Part shown: one piece after another, positions 19,389 to 27,500 of the stretch
How the letters are laid out: the number at the start of each line of letters is the position of its first letter
How positions within the stretch are numbered: the stretch's first letter is position 1
DNA from: Pseudonocardia parietis
Lineage (GTDB): Bacteria > Actinomycetota > Actinomycetes > Mycobacteriales > Pseudonocardiaceae
DNA: 64,000 nucleotides
Assembly (NCBI RefSeq): GCF_017876315.1
Contig: NZ_JAGINU010000001.1
Location: forward strand, 1,798,001 to 1,862,000
Direction: 5' to 3'
Notes under the pieces: generated by a model
Told to the model about the DNA's origin: nothing
The model's input: the letters and a program-made list of their open reading frames with translations, nothing else
Databases searched by the model: none
Program-made: the position numbers and the translations under genes

Positions 19389-20026
19389 CCGGAGCCCGGG
19401 AGATCGACACCCCGCGCGGTCCGGCCCGGGTGACGCAGCACGCCGCGCCGCACCCCGCACGGGGCCTGCTGCTGCTCGGGCACGGTGCGGGCGGCGGGAT
19501 CGGGGCGCCCGACCTGGTGGCCGCGACCGCGGCGGCGACGGCCGCCGGGTTCGACGTCGGGCTGGTGGAGCAGCCGTACCGGGTGGCCGGGCGGCGCGCC
19601 CCCGCACCGGCCGGGCACCTCGACGAGGCGTGGACGGCCGTCGCCGCCGAGCTGGCGAAGGACCACGTGAGTAGCGCAGGCGGATCACGCATGGGCACGG
19701 ACCTCCCACTCGTCCAGGGCGGCCGCAGCTCCGGTGCCCGGGTGGCCTGTCGCACCGCAGGCGCCACCGGCGCCGTCGCCGTGCTGTGCCTGGCGTTCCC
19801 GCTGCACCCGCCCGGCAAGCCCGAGCGGACCCGGCAGCCCGAGCTGGACGGCGCCGGAGTGCCGGTGCTCGTCGTCCAGGGTCGCTCGGACCGGTTCGGG
19901 GTACCCGGCGACGGCCCCGACCGCCGGGTGGTGCTGCTCGACGGCGACCACGGGTTGAAGAAGGAGCACGGGGCGCTGCGGGCCGCGGTCGGGGAGTGGT
20001 TGGCGGAACTGCCGCTGCCACGGTGA
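19385..20026 (+). CDS. Alpha/beta hydrolase of the Tex30/dienelactone-hydrolase-like group
   Basis: The product is 213 aa. GTG 19385 overlaps the SRAP stop by 4 bases, so the two are coupled. It has the small alpha/beta-hydrolase fold: RGLLLLGHGAGGGIG for the oxyanion region, the nucleophile elbow GGRSSGAR (GxSxG), VPVLVVQGRSDRFG with the acid residue and LLDGDHGLKK with the catalytic His. A 15-residue insert (KDHVSSAGGSRMGTDLPL) precedes the nucleophile and is unusual. The substrate is unknown. The pairing with SRAP suggests, but does not show, a link to DNA repair. Confidence 0.8.
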   Translation: MTGAREIDTPRGPARVTQHAAPHPARGLLLLGHGAGGGIGAPDLVAATAAATAAGFDVGLVEQPYRVAGRRAPAPAGHLDEAWTAVAAELAKDHVSSAGGSRMGTDLPLVQGGRSSGARVACRTAGATGAVAVLCLAFPLHPPGKPERTRQPELDGAGVPVLVVQGRSDRFGVPGDGPDRRVVLLDGDHGLKKEHGALRAAVGEWLAELPLPR

Positions 20027-20044
20027 CGCACCACGGGTCGTCGA

Positions 20045-22255
20045 TCAGGTCCGCGAGACGCTCGCGCCCTGACCCGCATCGCCCTCGAAGGCGATCCGCT
20101 GGTCGAGCAGCGCCTCCATCTCGACCGGCGGGAGCGGCGGCGCGATGAACCAGCCCTGCCCCACGTCGCAGCCCAGTGACCGCAGGTGCGTCGCCTGCTC
20201 GACCGTCTCCACCGACTCGGCGATCACGCGCAGCCCCAGGCTGTGCGCCAGGTCGATCATCGCCGAGAGGATGACCGGGCTGTCGATGTCGCGGCCGGTG
20301 TCCTCGCCCGCGGAGCCCGACGCCGACACGAAGAACCCGGCCAGCTTCAGCACGTCCACCGGTAGCCGGTGCAGGTAGGCGAGGTTGGAGTACCCGGTCC
20401 CGAAGTCGTCGATGGCGATCCGCACGCCGAGCCGGGAGAGCTCCTCGAGCGCCTCGATCGGCCGTCCGCCCGCCGACATCAGGTCGCTCTCGGTCAGCTC
20501 CAGCTGGAGCGCGTGCGCGGGCCAGCCGGTCCGGGTGAGGACTTCGGAGATCCGCTCGACGGCGTCGGGCTGGCGCAGCTGGCGACCGGCGACGTTGACG
20601 CTGAGCACGAACTCGCGTGACGGGTCGGCGTCGACCCAGGCCCTGGCGTCCGAACAGGCGCGGTGCAGCAGGTGCAGCCCGAGCGGGACGATCAGGCCGC
20701 TCTGCTCGGCGAGCGGGATGAAGACGTCCGGCCCCAGCTGCTCCCCGTCGGCGGTACGCCAGCGGGCCAGCGCCTCGACACCGGCCACCCGGCCGTCGGC
20801 GAACGACACCAGCGGCTGGTACGCCAGGTCGAACTCGCCGCGGTCCAGCGCGCCGGGCATCCGGCCTGCCAGATCGAACAGGTGGACGTCGGTGCGGTGC
20901 CGCACCGGGTCGAAGACCGCGATCCGGTCCCGGCCGTCGCGCTTGGCCCAGTACATGGTGGTGTCGGCGGCCTGCATCAGCTCGGCCGCACCGTCGGTGG
21001 GGTGGCGATCACCGGCCCCGTGCTCCGGTACCGGCCAGGCGACGACGCCGATACTGGCCGTGACCATGACCTCCCGGCCCCGCAGCGCGAGCGGCTGCCG
21101 CAGCACCTCGAGTGCCCGCTCGGCCATCGCGGTCAGCTGCTCGACGCCGGTGCAGCCCTCCACGAGCACCACGAACTCGTCGCCGCCCATCCGCGCGAGG
21201 GTGTGCCCGTCGGTGCCGAGCACGCCCTGCAACCGGTACGCGACGGTGGACAGCAGCAGGTCGCCCGCGTCGTGGCCGAGGGTGTCGTTGACCGCCTTGA
21301 AGCCGTCCAGGTCCAGGTAACAGACACCGACCCGGGAGATCGCGTCGTCGGCCAGGGCCGCGGTGAGCCGGCTGAAGAACACCGCGCGGTTCGGCAGGTT
21401 GGTGAGCGGGTCGTGCTCGGCCTGGTGCCGCAGCCGGGTCTGGAGCTGGTGCCGTTCGGTGACGTCCTCGATCATCGCCACCAGGTAGCGCGGCGCCCCC
21501 TCGGGATCCCGGATCAGCGAGACCACCAGCTGGGTCCAGAGCTGCTCGCCGTCCTTGCGGAAGTACGACTTCTCCATCCGGACGTGCCCCACCCGGCCCG
21601 CGAGCATGGCCTGGATCTGCGGCCACATCTCCGGGGTGTCCTCGGGGTGGATGAACTCGAACACCGACCGGCCGACGAGCTCGCCGGGCCGGTGGCCGAA
21701 CATCAGGGCCAGCGCCCGGTTCGCCTCCAGGATCCGCCCGCCGGTGTCGGCCACGCTGATCCCGAGAGCGGTGTTCTCGAAGACGGCGCCGTACCGGGCC
21801 TCCGAGCGCCACCGCGCGTTCTCCGCCGCGCTGCGTGCCGCGAACGCCGCCGAGCTGATCCGGTCCTGCTCGGTGCGGGTGCGCTCCTGCAGCGTCCGCG
21901 CGTAGCCGGCGGACAGCGCCCCGACCGCCGCGGTGAAGCGGCGCAGCCGCGCCGGGTCGCCGATCCGGTCACCGAAGTGGGAGGCCAGCACGTCCAGCGA
22001 GCAGCGCAGCGCCGCCGGGTCCGTCAGGTGCGCGGCGACCAGCGCCGCTCCGACCTCGCCGGCCGTCTCGATCTCGGCCCGGCCGTCCACGACGGCGCTC
22101 GTCCACCACGCAGCTCCGAAGAGCACGGAGTACAGCTCGGCCCGCCCGGCGGAGACGAACCCACGTGCGTGGATCGTCGCCACCCAGGCGTCGGTCAGCT
22201 CCTCGACGCCGGCGTCGGGCCGTCCGCCTCGACGGGCGGGTACGGGATCGCCCAC
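20045..22255 (-). CDS. PAS-GGDEF-EAL cyclic-di-GMP turnover protein
   Basis: The product is 736 aa. The N-terminal 140 residues are a helical sensor region of unknown type, followed by a PAS domain (about 155-275, ENTALGISVADTGGRILEAN), a GGDEF domain (about 285-450) and an EAL domain (about 465-720). The GGDEF site is intact (MGGDEF, near residue 357), but the inhibitory RxxD I-site is absent (TDGH in its place). EAL catalytic residues look intact: GVEALARW, LSVNVAG, ELTESD, IDDFGTGYSNL and VIAESVETVEQ. It may be bifunctional, like Streptomyces RmdA-type proteins. It has no membrane segment. It converges on the hydrolase gene with an 18-bp gap. Confidence 0.93.
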   Translation of the reverse strand: MGDPVPARRGGRPDAGVEELTDAWVATIHARGFVSAGRAELYSVLFGAAWWTSAVVDGRAEIETAGEVGAALVAAHLTDPAALRCSLDVLASHFGDRIGDPARLRRFTAAVGALSAGYARTLQERTRTEQDRISSAAFAARSAAENARWRSEARYGAVFENTALGISVADTGGRILEANRALALMFGHRPGELVGRSVFEFIHPEDTPEMWPQIQAMLAGRVGHVRMEKSYFRKDGEQLWTQLVVSLIRDPEGAPRYLVAMIEDVTERHQLQTRLRHQAEHDPLTNLPNRAVFFSRLTAALADDAISRVGVCYLDLDGFKAVNDTLGHDAGDLLLSTVAYRLQGVLGTDGHTLARMGGDEFVVLVEGCTGVEQLTAMAERALEVLRQPLALRGREVMVTASIGVVAWPVPEHGAGDRHPTDGAAELMQAADTTMYWAKRDGRDRIAVFDPVRHRTDVHLFDLAGRMPGALDRGEFDLAYQPLVSFADGRVAGVEALARWRTADGEQLGPDVFIPLAEQSGLIVPLGLHLLHRACSDARAWVDADPSREFVLSVNVAGRQLRQPDAVERISEVLTRTGWPAHALQLELTESDLMSAGGRPIEALEELSRLGVRIAIDDFGTGYSNLAYLHRLPVDVLKLAGFFVSASGSAGEDTGRDIDSPVILSAMIDLAHSLGLRVIAESVETVEQATHLRSLGCDVGQGWFIAPPLPPVEMEALLDQRIAFEGDAGQGASVSRT

Positions 22256-22309
22256 GGCGACCTCCTCCGCGGCCTCCTCGGGGGAGTCCGCTCCGTCCGG
22301 GATGTCCGG

Positions 22310-23113
22310 TCAGCGGCGCGCCACGCCGGCCAGACCCGGGTAGCGCTGCGCCTCCGGGCCGACCGGGGACTCCGGCCGCCACAGCGGGATCCGTACCACT
22401 CCCGGTTCCAGTATTTCCAGGTCACCGAACAGCGCCCGCACCTCGTCCGCGTTCCGCATCCGCATCGGGTTCGGCGACTTGTCACGGTTGTAGAGGTTCT
22501 GGGCGTCGTTCGCACCCGAGTGCCCGCCCTCGTTACTCGCATGGGTGATCACGACGTGGCTGCCGGGCACGGTCGCGTCCACGAAGGAACGGACGAGGCC
22601 GGCGGGCCCCAGCTCGTCCGGCACGAAGTGCAGGACCGAGACCAGCAGCACCGCGACCGGGCGCGTGAGGTCGAGGTGCGTGCGGGTCAGCGGGTGCTCC
22701 AGGATCCGCTGCGGTTCGGTGAGGTCGCCGGCGAGCACCGCGGTGTGGTCGTCACCGTCGAGCAGAGCACGGCTGTGCACGACGGCAATCGGGTCGTTGT
22801 CGACATACAGGACGCGGGCGTCGTCGCACTCGGCGCTCGCGATCTCGTGCACGTTGCCCGCGGTCGGGATGCCCGAGCCCAGGTCGAGGAACTGGGTCAC
22901 ACCCTGGGCGCACAGGTGCCGCACGATCCGGCGCAGGAACGCCCGGTTCGCCTGCGCGACCGTCGCCATCTCGGGCAGGACGTGCAGGACCTGCTCGGCG
23001 AACCGCCGGTCGGCCTCGAAGTTGTGCGAACCACCGAGGTAGTAGTCGTAGACGCGCGCGACGCTCGGACGGGTGATGTCGACCTCGTCCGGCGCCCACG
23101 ATGGTCTGTCCAT
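22310..23113 (-). CDS. SAM-dependent methyltransferase (DUF574/Methyltransf_19 type)
   Basis: The product is 267 aa. The N terminus shows the actinobacterial family signature DITRPSVARVYDYYLGGSHN followed by FEADRRFAEQVL. The SAM-binding Rossmann core has motif I FLDLGSGIPTAGNVHE, motif II VLYVDNDPIAVVHS and the block VAVLLVSVLHFVPDELGPA. These proteins are abundant in actinobacteria, usually in multiple copies, and the substrate is unknown. It lies 54 bp upstream of the cyclic-di-GMP gene on the same strand, so co-transcription is possible. Confidence 0.9.
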   Translation of the reverse strand: MDRPSWAPDEVDITRPSVARVYDYYLGGSHNFEADRRFAEQVLHVLPEMATVAQANRAFLRRIVRHLCAQGVTQFLDLGSGIPTAGNVHEIASAECDDARVLYVDNDPIAVVHSRALLDGDDHTAVLAGDLTEPQRILEHPLTRTHLDLTRPVAVLLVSVLHFVPDELGPAGLVRSFVDATVPGSHVVITHASNEGGHSGANDAQNLYNRDKSPNPMRMRNADEVRALFGDLEILEPGVVRIPLWRPESPVGPEAQRYPGLAGVARR

Positions 23114-23180
23114 TTTCTACCCCGCAACCGATCGACCGAACCCGACAGATGCACCCTAACCTGCGACGCGACCCGCATTC

Positions 23181-23222
23181 CCGGTCACACCGGCGCGGTC
23201 ACACCGGCCCGATCACGCCGTC
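23181..23222. repeat. 14-bp tandem repeats at the ybaK stop codon
   Basis: Three 14-bp units read CCGGTCACACCGGC, GCGGTCACACCGGC and CCGATCACGCCGTC on the plus strand. The third contains the ybaK stop (TCA, 23213-23215). The other two repeat the same stop triplet at the same place in the unit (23199-23201 and 23185-23187). Confidence 0.85.
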
Positions 23223-23689
23223 GCGATGCGGGCGACGGTGGCCCCGGTGAGCGACGCCAGGTCGTCGGGGGACAGCTCGATCTCCAGACCACGCCGTCCG
23301 CCGGAGCAGAACACCGTCGGGTGCTCGCGGGCGGAGGCGTCGAGGACGGTGGGCAGGCGCTTGCGCTGGCCGAGCGGGGAGATCCCGCCCGCGACGTAGC
23401 CGGTGGCCCGCTCGGCCTCGACGATCTCGGCCAGCACCGCCTTCTTGCCGCCCGCGGCGGCAGCGAGCGCCTTGAGGTCCAGCTGGGCGGAGACGGGCAC
23501 GATCCCGACCGTCAGTACCCCGTCGACCCGCGCGACGAGCGTCTTGAACACCCGTCGCGGGTCCTGGCCCATGCGCGCGGCCGCCTCCTCGCCGTACCCG
23601 GCGCCGTCCTGGTGGGTGTAGCTGTGCACCTCGTGGCGCACCTTGCGCTTCGCCAGCAGCGCCGTCGCCGGAGTGCCCCTGCCCGCCAT
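23213..23689 (-). CDS. ybaK: Cys-tRNA(Pro) deacylase YbaK
   Basis: The product is 158 aa. YbaK hydrolyses cysteine wrongly attached to tRNA-Pro after release from prolyl-tRNA synthetase. Family landmarks are present: [19 protein letters not shown] at the N terminus, [11 protein letters not shown] with the catalytic Lys, [40 protein letters not shown] with the GGISP loop, and [18 protein letters not shown]. It is divergent from sigR with the sigma-R promoter between. ATG 23689 is used. Confidence 0.93.
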   Translation of the reverse strand: MAGRGTPATALLAKRKVRHEVHSYTHQDGAGYGEEAAARMGQDPRRVFKTLVARVDGVLTVGIVPVSAQLDLKALAAAAGGKKAVLAEIVEAERATGYVAGGISPLGQRKRLPTVLDASAREHPTVFCSGGRRGLEIELSPDDLASLTGATVARIATA

Positions 23690-23742
23690 CGCCGTCGTCC
23701 TCCTGAGGGTCGCGCTGTGGGGGAGCGCGCGAGCAACCTACG

Positions 23743-23768
23743 GGAATGCCGGGGCGGGGCGCACCGTT
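23743..23768 (+). promoter_or_regulatory. Sigma-R-type promoter upstream of sigR
   Basis: GGGAAT (23742-23747) and GTT (23766-23768) are separated by 18 nt. This fits the SigR/SigH consensus GGAAT-N18/19-GTT. It lies about 150 bp before the sigR start, oriented toward it, as expected for an autoregulated sigma-R promoter. Confidence 0.78.
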
Positions 23769-23915
23769 GTTCCGGGCGTGACCACAGCAGTGATGGAGGC
23801 GCCGACGAGCGCGGGCGCGCCCGGCCGCGAGCGCCGCGAACGCGTACCCTCCCACGGGTCTGCAGTGCCGGTGACCCACACCGGTACGCGGCCCGTGTCA
23901 CTGGAGAGGGAACAG

Positions 23916-24623
23916 TTGTCGGACCACTCGGAACAGCCGGAGCAGGCCCCCGGGCCCGGTGAGCCGGAGGCGACGGTCGAACAGGTCGGTGCGGCCGATC
24001 CCGACGGCAACCGCGCCCCCGAGGACGAGAGCGTCGAGGAGCGCACCGCCCGCTTCGAGCGCGACGCCATGCCGCTGCTCGACCAGCTCTACGGCGCGGC
24101 CCTGCGGATGACCCGTAACCCGGCCGATGCCGAGGACGTGGTGCAGGAGACCTTCCTGAAGGCGTACTCGGCCTTCGGGTCGTTCCGCCGCGGGACGAAC
24201 CTCAAGGCCTGGCTGTACCGGATCCTGACCAACACCTACATCAACGGCTATCGCAAGCGGCAGCGCCAGCCGCTGCAGTCGCCGACCGACGAGATCACCG
24301 ACTACCAGCTCGCGCAGGCCGGTCAGCACACCTCGACGGGGCTGCGGTCGGCCGAGGTGGAGGCGCTGGACGCGCTGCCGGACAACGACGTGAAGGAAGC
24401 GCTCCAGGCGCTCCCCGAGGACTTCCGGATCGCGGTCTACCTCGCCGACGTCGAGGGCTTCGCCTACAAGGAGATCGCCGAGATCATGGGCACGCCGATC
24501 GGCACGGTGATGTCGCGACTGCACCGGGGGCGTCGCCAGCTGCGCGACATGCTGACCCACGTCGCCCGCGACCGCGGGGTCGTCCGCGGTGGCGCCGGCA
24601 ACCAGGAGGTGACGACGTCGTGA
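23916..24623 (+). CDS. sigR: ECF sigma factor SigR/SigH (thiol-oxidative stress)
   Basis: The product is 235 aa from TTG 23916. SigR directs RNA polymerase to thioredoxin, mycothiol and protease genes on disulfide stress. Region 2 reads [20 protein letters not shown] then [20 protein letters not shown] and [20 protein letters not shown]. Region 4 reads [20 protein letters not shown], then [23 protein letters not shown] 23916 has GGAGAGGG five bases upstream. GTG 23895 is an in-frame alternative; in Streptomyces SigR is known to have more than one translated form. The stop overlaps rsrA (GTGA). It has its own sigma-R promoter upstream. Confidence 0.95.
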   Translation: MSDHSEQPEQAPGPGEPEATVEQVGAADPDGNRAPEDESVEERTARFERDAMPLLDQLYGAALRMTRNPADAEDVVQETFLKAYSAFGSFRRGTNLKAWLYRILTNTYINGYRKRQRQPLQSPTDEITDYQLAQAGQHTSTGLRSAEVEALDALPDNDVKEALQALPEDFRIAVYLADVEGFAYKEIAEIMGTPIGTVMSRLHRGRRQLRDMLTHVARDRGVVRGGAGNQEVTTS

Positions 24624-24985
24624 GTGCCGAGGACGCTCCGCTCGAGCAGGACCCGATGGGCGGGCACGGCGGCAACTGCGGTGAGGTGCTGGCCGAGGTG
24701 TGGCTGTTCCTGGACCAGGAGTGCGACCCGGACCGCAGGCGGTACCTGCAGCGGCACATCGACGAGTGCGCCCCGTGCCTGGCCGAGTACGGCATCGACG
24801 AGAAGCTCAAGGCGCTGCTCGCGCGCAAGTGCGGTGGTGAGGCGGCGCCGGAGTCGCTGAAGGACCGGCTGCGCACCCAGATCCGTTCGGCGGTGCTGGA
24901 GCAGGCGCAGGTGACCGTCGAGCGCGGCCCCGAGGGGACGAGCGTGTCGGTGTCCCGGCGGCGTACCGAGTACCGCGAGAGCTGA
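24620..24985 (+). CDS. rsrA: Mycothiol-system zinc anti-sigma factor RsrA
   Basis: The product is 121 aa and is the redox-sensitive partner of SigR. The zinc-binding anti-sigma motif is intact: HIDECAPC (H-x3-C-x2-C), with a further conserved Cys in GGNCGEVL and another in [12 protein letters not shown]. Oxidation of such cysteines releases the sigma factor in Streptomyces and mycobacteria. It overlaps sigR by 4 bases, so equal synthesis is likely. The last 30 residues ([20 protein letters not shown]) are poorly conserved. A strong hairpin follows the stop. Confidence 0.95.
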   Translation: MSAEDAPLEQDPMGGHGGNCGEVLAEVWLFLDQECDPDRRRYLQRHIDECAPCLAEYGIDEKLKALLARKCGGEAAPESLKDRLRTQIRSAVLEQAQVTVERGPEGTSVSVSRRRTEYRES

Positions 24986-24998
24986 CCCCCACGAACCA

Positions 24999-25034
24999 CG
25001 AAGGGCGGGCACCTGCACAGGTGCCCGCCCTTCG
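24999..25034. terminator. Strong hairpin after rsrA
   Basis: Perfect 17-bp arms CGAAGGGCGGGCACCTG (24999-25015) and its complement (25018-25034) flank a 2-nt loop. TCGTCGTTT follows. It lies between rsrA (plus) and bL37 (minus) and can act in both directions. Confidence 0.9.
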
Positions 25035-25084
25035 TCGTTTCGCCCACCGGGAGAAGCGCAGGCGGAACGAGCATCAGCGCCGAC

Positions 25085-25159
25085 TCAGGTGTTCGGCTTC
25101 TTGCCGTGGTTCGCCTTCTTCTTGCCGCGGTCGCGACGCTTGCGGGCACGCTTCGACAT
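25085..25159 (-). CDS. 50S ribosomal protein bL37 (24 aa)
   Basis: The product is 24 residues, starting MSKRARKRRDRGKKKANHGK and ending PNT. This basic peptide is the actinobacterial ribosomal protein bL37, also called AURKAIP1/COX24-domain protein, first seen in mycobacterial ribosome structures. AAGGAG lies 7 nt before ATG 25159. The gene is easily missed because of its size. Its place between rsrA and pdtaS, pointing away from pdtaS, means that the short interval 25160-25251 must hold two divergent promoters. Confidence 0.92.
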   Translation of the reverse strand: MSKRARKRRDRGKKKANHGKKPNT

Positions 25160-25251
25160 GGTCGGTCTCCTTCCCTCTACGTGATCTCGGATCCGCGGGA
25201 TACCGCGGGAGCTGGTGGGGACCATTCTCGCATGTGGTGGGATGGGCGACC

Positions 25252-26778
25252 GTGACCACGCTGAGCGAGCTGCTCGCCGAGCACACGACGATGGACGGCG
25301 AGACGGCCGACCACCTGCAACGGGTGGTGGGCGAATGGCAGCTGCTTGCCGACATGTCGTTCGCCGACTTCCTGCTCTGGGTGCCGCTGGACGACCTGCA
25401 CGGGGCCGCCGACCACACCGGGGACGGCTCCTCCCGGGCGGCGACGGCGCAGTTCCTCTGCGTCGCCCAGGCCCGCCCGACGACGGCGCCCACCGCGCAC
25501 GCCGACGACGTCGTCGGCCGGCGGGCGGCACCGGTCGAGGTCGGGCAGCTGCGCCGGGCGGTCCGGGAGGGCCGGATCTGCCGCGACGACGACCCGCGCT
25601 GGCACCTGGAGGTCCCGGTCCGCCGGGAGACGATCCCGGTCCGCTACCGGGGCCGCATCGTCGCCGTCCTGTCCCGGGACACGAACCTCTCCATGCCGCG
25701 GGTGCCGTCCCCGCTGGAGATCGCCTACCTGGGCAGCGCATCGGACCTGTGCCAGATGATCGTCGACGGGACGTTCCCCCCGCAGTCCGGCCCGCCGGGG
25801 TCCGCCGAGGGCAGCCCGCGCGCCGGCGACGGTCTGGTCCGCCTCGACGTACACGGCAACGTCGCCTACGCCAGTCCGAACGCGCTGTCGGCCTACCACC
25901 GCATGGGACACGCCAGCGACGTCGCCGGGGCCGATCTCGCCGCGGTCACCAAGGCACTGGTGCTCGATCCGTTCGACGCCACGGACGTCACGAACCGGAT
26001 CACCGAGGCGCTGGGCGGCACCCCGTCGTCCCGGATGGAGGTCCGCGGGCGGCGGGCGACGATGCTGGTCCGGGCGCTGCCGCTGCGCCCGCGCGGGGAC
26101 CCCGCAGGCGCGCTCGTGCTGGTTCGTGACGTCACCGACCTGCGTCGCCGGGACGCCGCGCTGATGTCGAAGGACGCCACCATCCGGGAGATCCATCACC
26201 GGGTGAAGAACAACCTGCAGACGGTCGCCGCGCTGCTGCGGATGCAGGCCCGTCGCAGCGAGCACCCGCAGGCCGCCCGGGCGCTGGAGGAGTCGGTCCG
26301 CCGGGTCACCTCGATCGCCCTGGTGCACGAGGCGCTCGCGTACTCGGTGGCCGAGGTCGTCGAGCTCGACGAGCTGCTGCCGAAGGTGCTCCCGGCGATC
26401 CGGGACGGCGCGACCACCGAGTCCCGCGCCCGGGTCCGGGTCGACGCCGGGTTCGGCGCGCTCCCCGCGGCGAAGGCCACCCCGCTGGTCCTCGTGCTGG
26501 CCGAGCTGGTGCACAACGCCCTCGCACACGCCTACGACCCCGGTGTCGCCGGTGAGGTCGTCGTCAGCCCGCAGCGCTCCGCCAGCCGGCTGGAGGTCTC
26601 GATCGCCGACGACGGCCACGGCATGCCCCCCGAGTTCGACTTCGAGAAGTCGAAGGGCCTGGGGCTGCAGATCGTGCGCACCCTGCTGCGCTCCGAGCTG
26701 GAGGCGACGATCTCGGTCTCCGACCGCGAGGGCGGTGGGACGGTCGCGCTGGTCCGGATGCCGCTGGGCGGTTCGTGA
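25252..26778 (+). CDS. pdtaS: Sensor histidine kinase PdtaS
   Basis: The product is 508 aa. PdtaS is a soluble HisKA_2 kinase that signals to the RNA-binding antiterminator PdtaR. The N-terminal GAF-like domain (TTLSELLAEHTTMDGE, then SFADFLLWVPLDD) is followed by a PAS-like domain (VRLDVHGNVAYASPNALSAY) and the H-box EIHHRVKNNLQTVAALLRM (His about residue 315). The HATPase has LVLAELVHNALAHAY, VSIADDGHGMP and GLGLQIVRTLL. It has no membrane span. GTG 25252 is the family-typical start. Synteny sigH-rshA-...-pdtaS-whiB1 is conserved with M. tuberculosis, which supports the name. Confidence 0.93.
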   Translation: MTTLSELLAEHTTMDGETADHLQRVVGEWQLLADMSFADFLLWVPLDDLHGAADHTGDGSSRAATAQFLCVAQARPTTAPTAHADDVVGRRAAPVEVGQLRRAVREGRICRDDDPRWHLEVPVRRETIPVRYRGRIVAVLSRDTNLSMPRVPSPLEIAYLGSASDLCQMIVDGTFPPQSGPPGSAEGSPRAGDGLVRLDVHGNVAYASPNALSAYHRMGHASDVAGADLAAVTKALVLDPFDATDVTNRITEALGGTPSSRMEVRGRRATMLVRALPLRPRGDPAGALVLVRDVTDLRRRDAALMSKDATIREIHHRVKNNLQTVAALLRMQARRSEHPQAARALEESVRRVTSIALVHEALAYSVAEVVELDELLPKVLPAIRDGATTESRARVRVDAGFGALPAAKATPLVLVLAELVHNALAHAYDPGVAGEVVVSPQRSASRLEVSIADDGHGMPPEFDFEKSKGLGLQIVRTLLRSELEATISVSDREGGGTVALVRMPLGGS

Positions 26779-27153
26779 ACCGGGTCCGTGCGGTACACCG
26801 GCAGTGGCACCGGCCCCGGCGCAACGACGCCGCCACCGGTCGTCCCCGGACGGTCGTCGTGGTGCGCCGGGTGACCGTAACCGTCACCGCGGGTGACCCG
26901 GGGCGTCAGCGGGGGCCCGGAGGGGAGGCGATACCCTCGTCTCGTGACCGTCGATCCCGGTGCCGTGGTCGCGCCGGCACCGTGGTGGACGGACCACACG
27001 AGGTGGCAGATCACCTCGAACGCACCTCGGGCCCGTGGCCGGTGGCGTCCGGCTACGGGCCCGAGGTCGGGGAACTGTTCTTCAGTTGGTGTTTCTCAGC
27101 GAGCGCACGCCGTCAGGCTCAGACAATGCAGGCCTTCAGGCGATGCGAGCCTC
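26779..27153. other. Convergent intergenic region between pdtaS and whiB1
   Basis: No recognised gene. An inverted repeat GGTGAC-N7-GTCACC is visible at about 26868-26886. TACCCT at 26932-26937 lies 6 nt before GTG 26944, the pattern seen for leaderless genes here. The frame from that GTG starts VTVDPGAVVAPAPWWTDHTR and runs antisense through whiB1 to 27537; I cannot identify it. G+C falls near 27080-27150. Confidence 0.5.
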
Positions 27154-27405
27154 TCAGGCGGTGTGAGCGCGCGGACGGCTGCTGCGCCGCTTCAGCGCGC
27201 GCCGCTCGTCCTCACTCATGCCGCCCCAGACACCCGCATCCTGCCCGGACTCGAGCGCCCACTGCAGGCACGACTCGGTGACGGGGCAGCGCCGGCATAC
27301 GCTCTTGGCCTCGGCGATCTGCATCAGGGCGGGGCCGCTGGTACCAACCGGGAAGAACAGCTCCGGGTCCTCGTCGCGGCAGATCGCGTCGTGACGCCAG
27401 TCCAT
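27154..27405 (-). CDS. whiB1: WhiB1-type iron-sulfur regulator
   Basis: The product is 83 aa. WhiB proteins bind a 4Fe-4S cluster through four cysteines. Here they are Cys9, Cys37, Cys40 and Cys46 (AICRDED, SVCRRCPVTESC), the same numbering as M. tuberculosis WhiB1, which is essential and nitric-oxide sensitive. The beta-turn AGVWGGMSEDERRALKRRS is typical. AGGAG precedes ATG 27405. The upstream region has a CRP-like site. In M. tuberculosis whiB1 is under cAMP-CRP control, and the neighbour pdtaS is also the same, so the assignment is strong. Confidence 0.95.
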   Translation of the reverse strand: MDWRHDAICRDEDPELFFPVGTSGPALMQIAEAKSVCRRCPVTESCLQWALESGQDAGVWGGMSEDERRALKRRSSRPRAHTA

Positions 27406-27470
27406 GATTGCCTACTCCTCTGGTGCGCGATCGGGGTCGCGCCGATCGTCATCGTGTTACGTGCGTGTTT

Positions 27471-27500
27471 CGCAGCTTGTGAATACTTTCACGAGCTGCG
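27471..27500. promoter_or_regulatory. CRP-like operator upstream of whiB1
   Basis: TGTGA (27478-27482) and TCACG (27489-27493) are separated by 6 nt, one base from the CRP consensus TGTGA-N6-TCACA. The symmetry extends to 13-bp arms (27471-27483, CGCAGCTTGTGAA, and 27488-27500) with one mismatch. It lies 66-95 bp upstream of the whiB1 start codon. Confidence 0.75.

Noticed and set aside
23142..23180. GGGAAT-N16-GTT on the minus strand before the DUF574 methyltransferase gene
   Set aside because: The spacing is 16, while sigma-R promoters need 18-19, so I do not call it a promoter.
20663..23962. 1099-codon open frame antisense to the c-di-GMP, methyltransferase and ybaK genes
   Set aside because: It overlaps three well-supported genes on the other strand and its translation is low-complexity.
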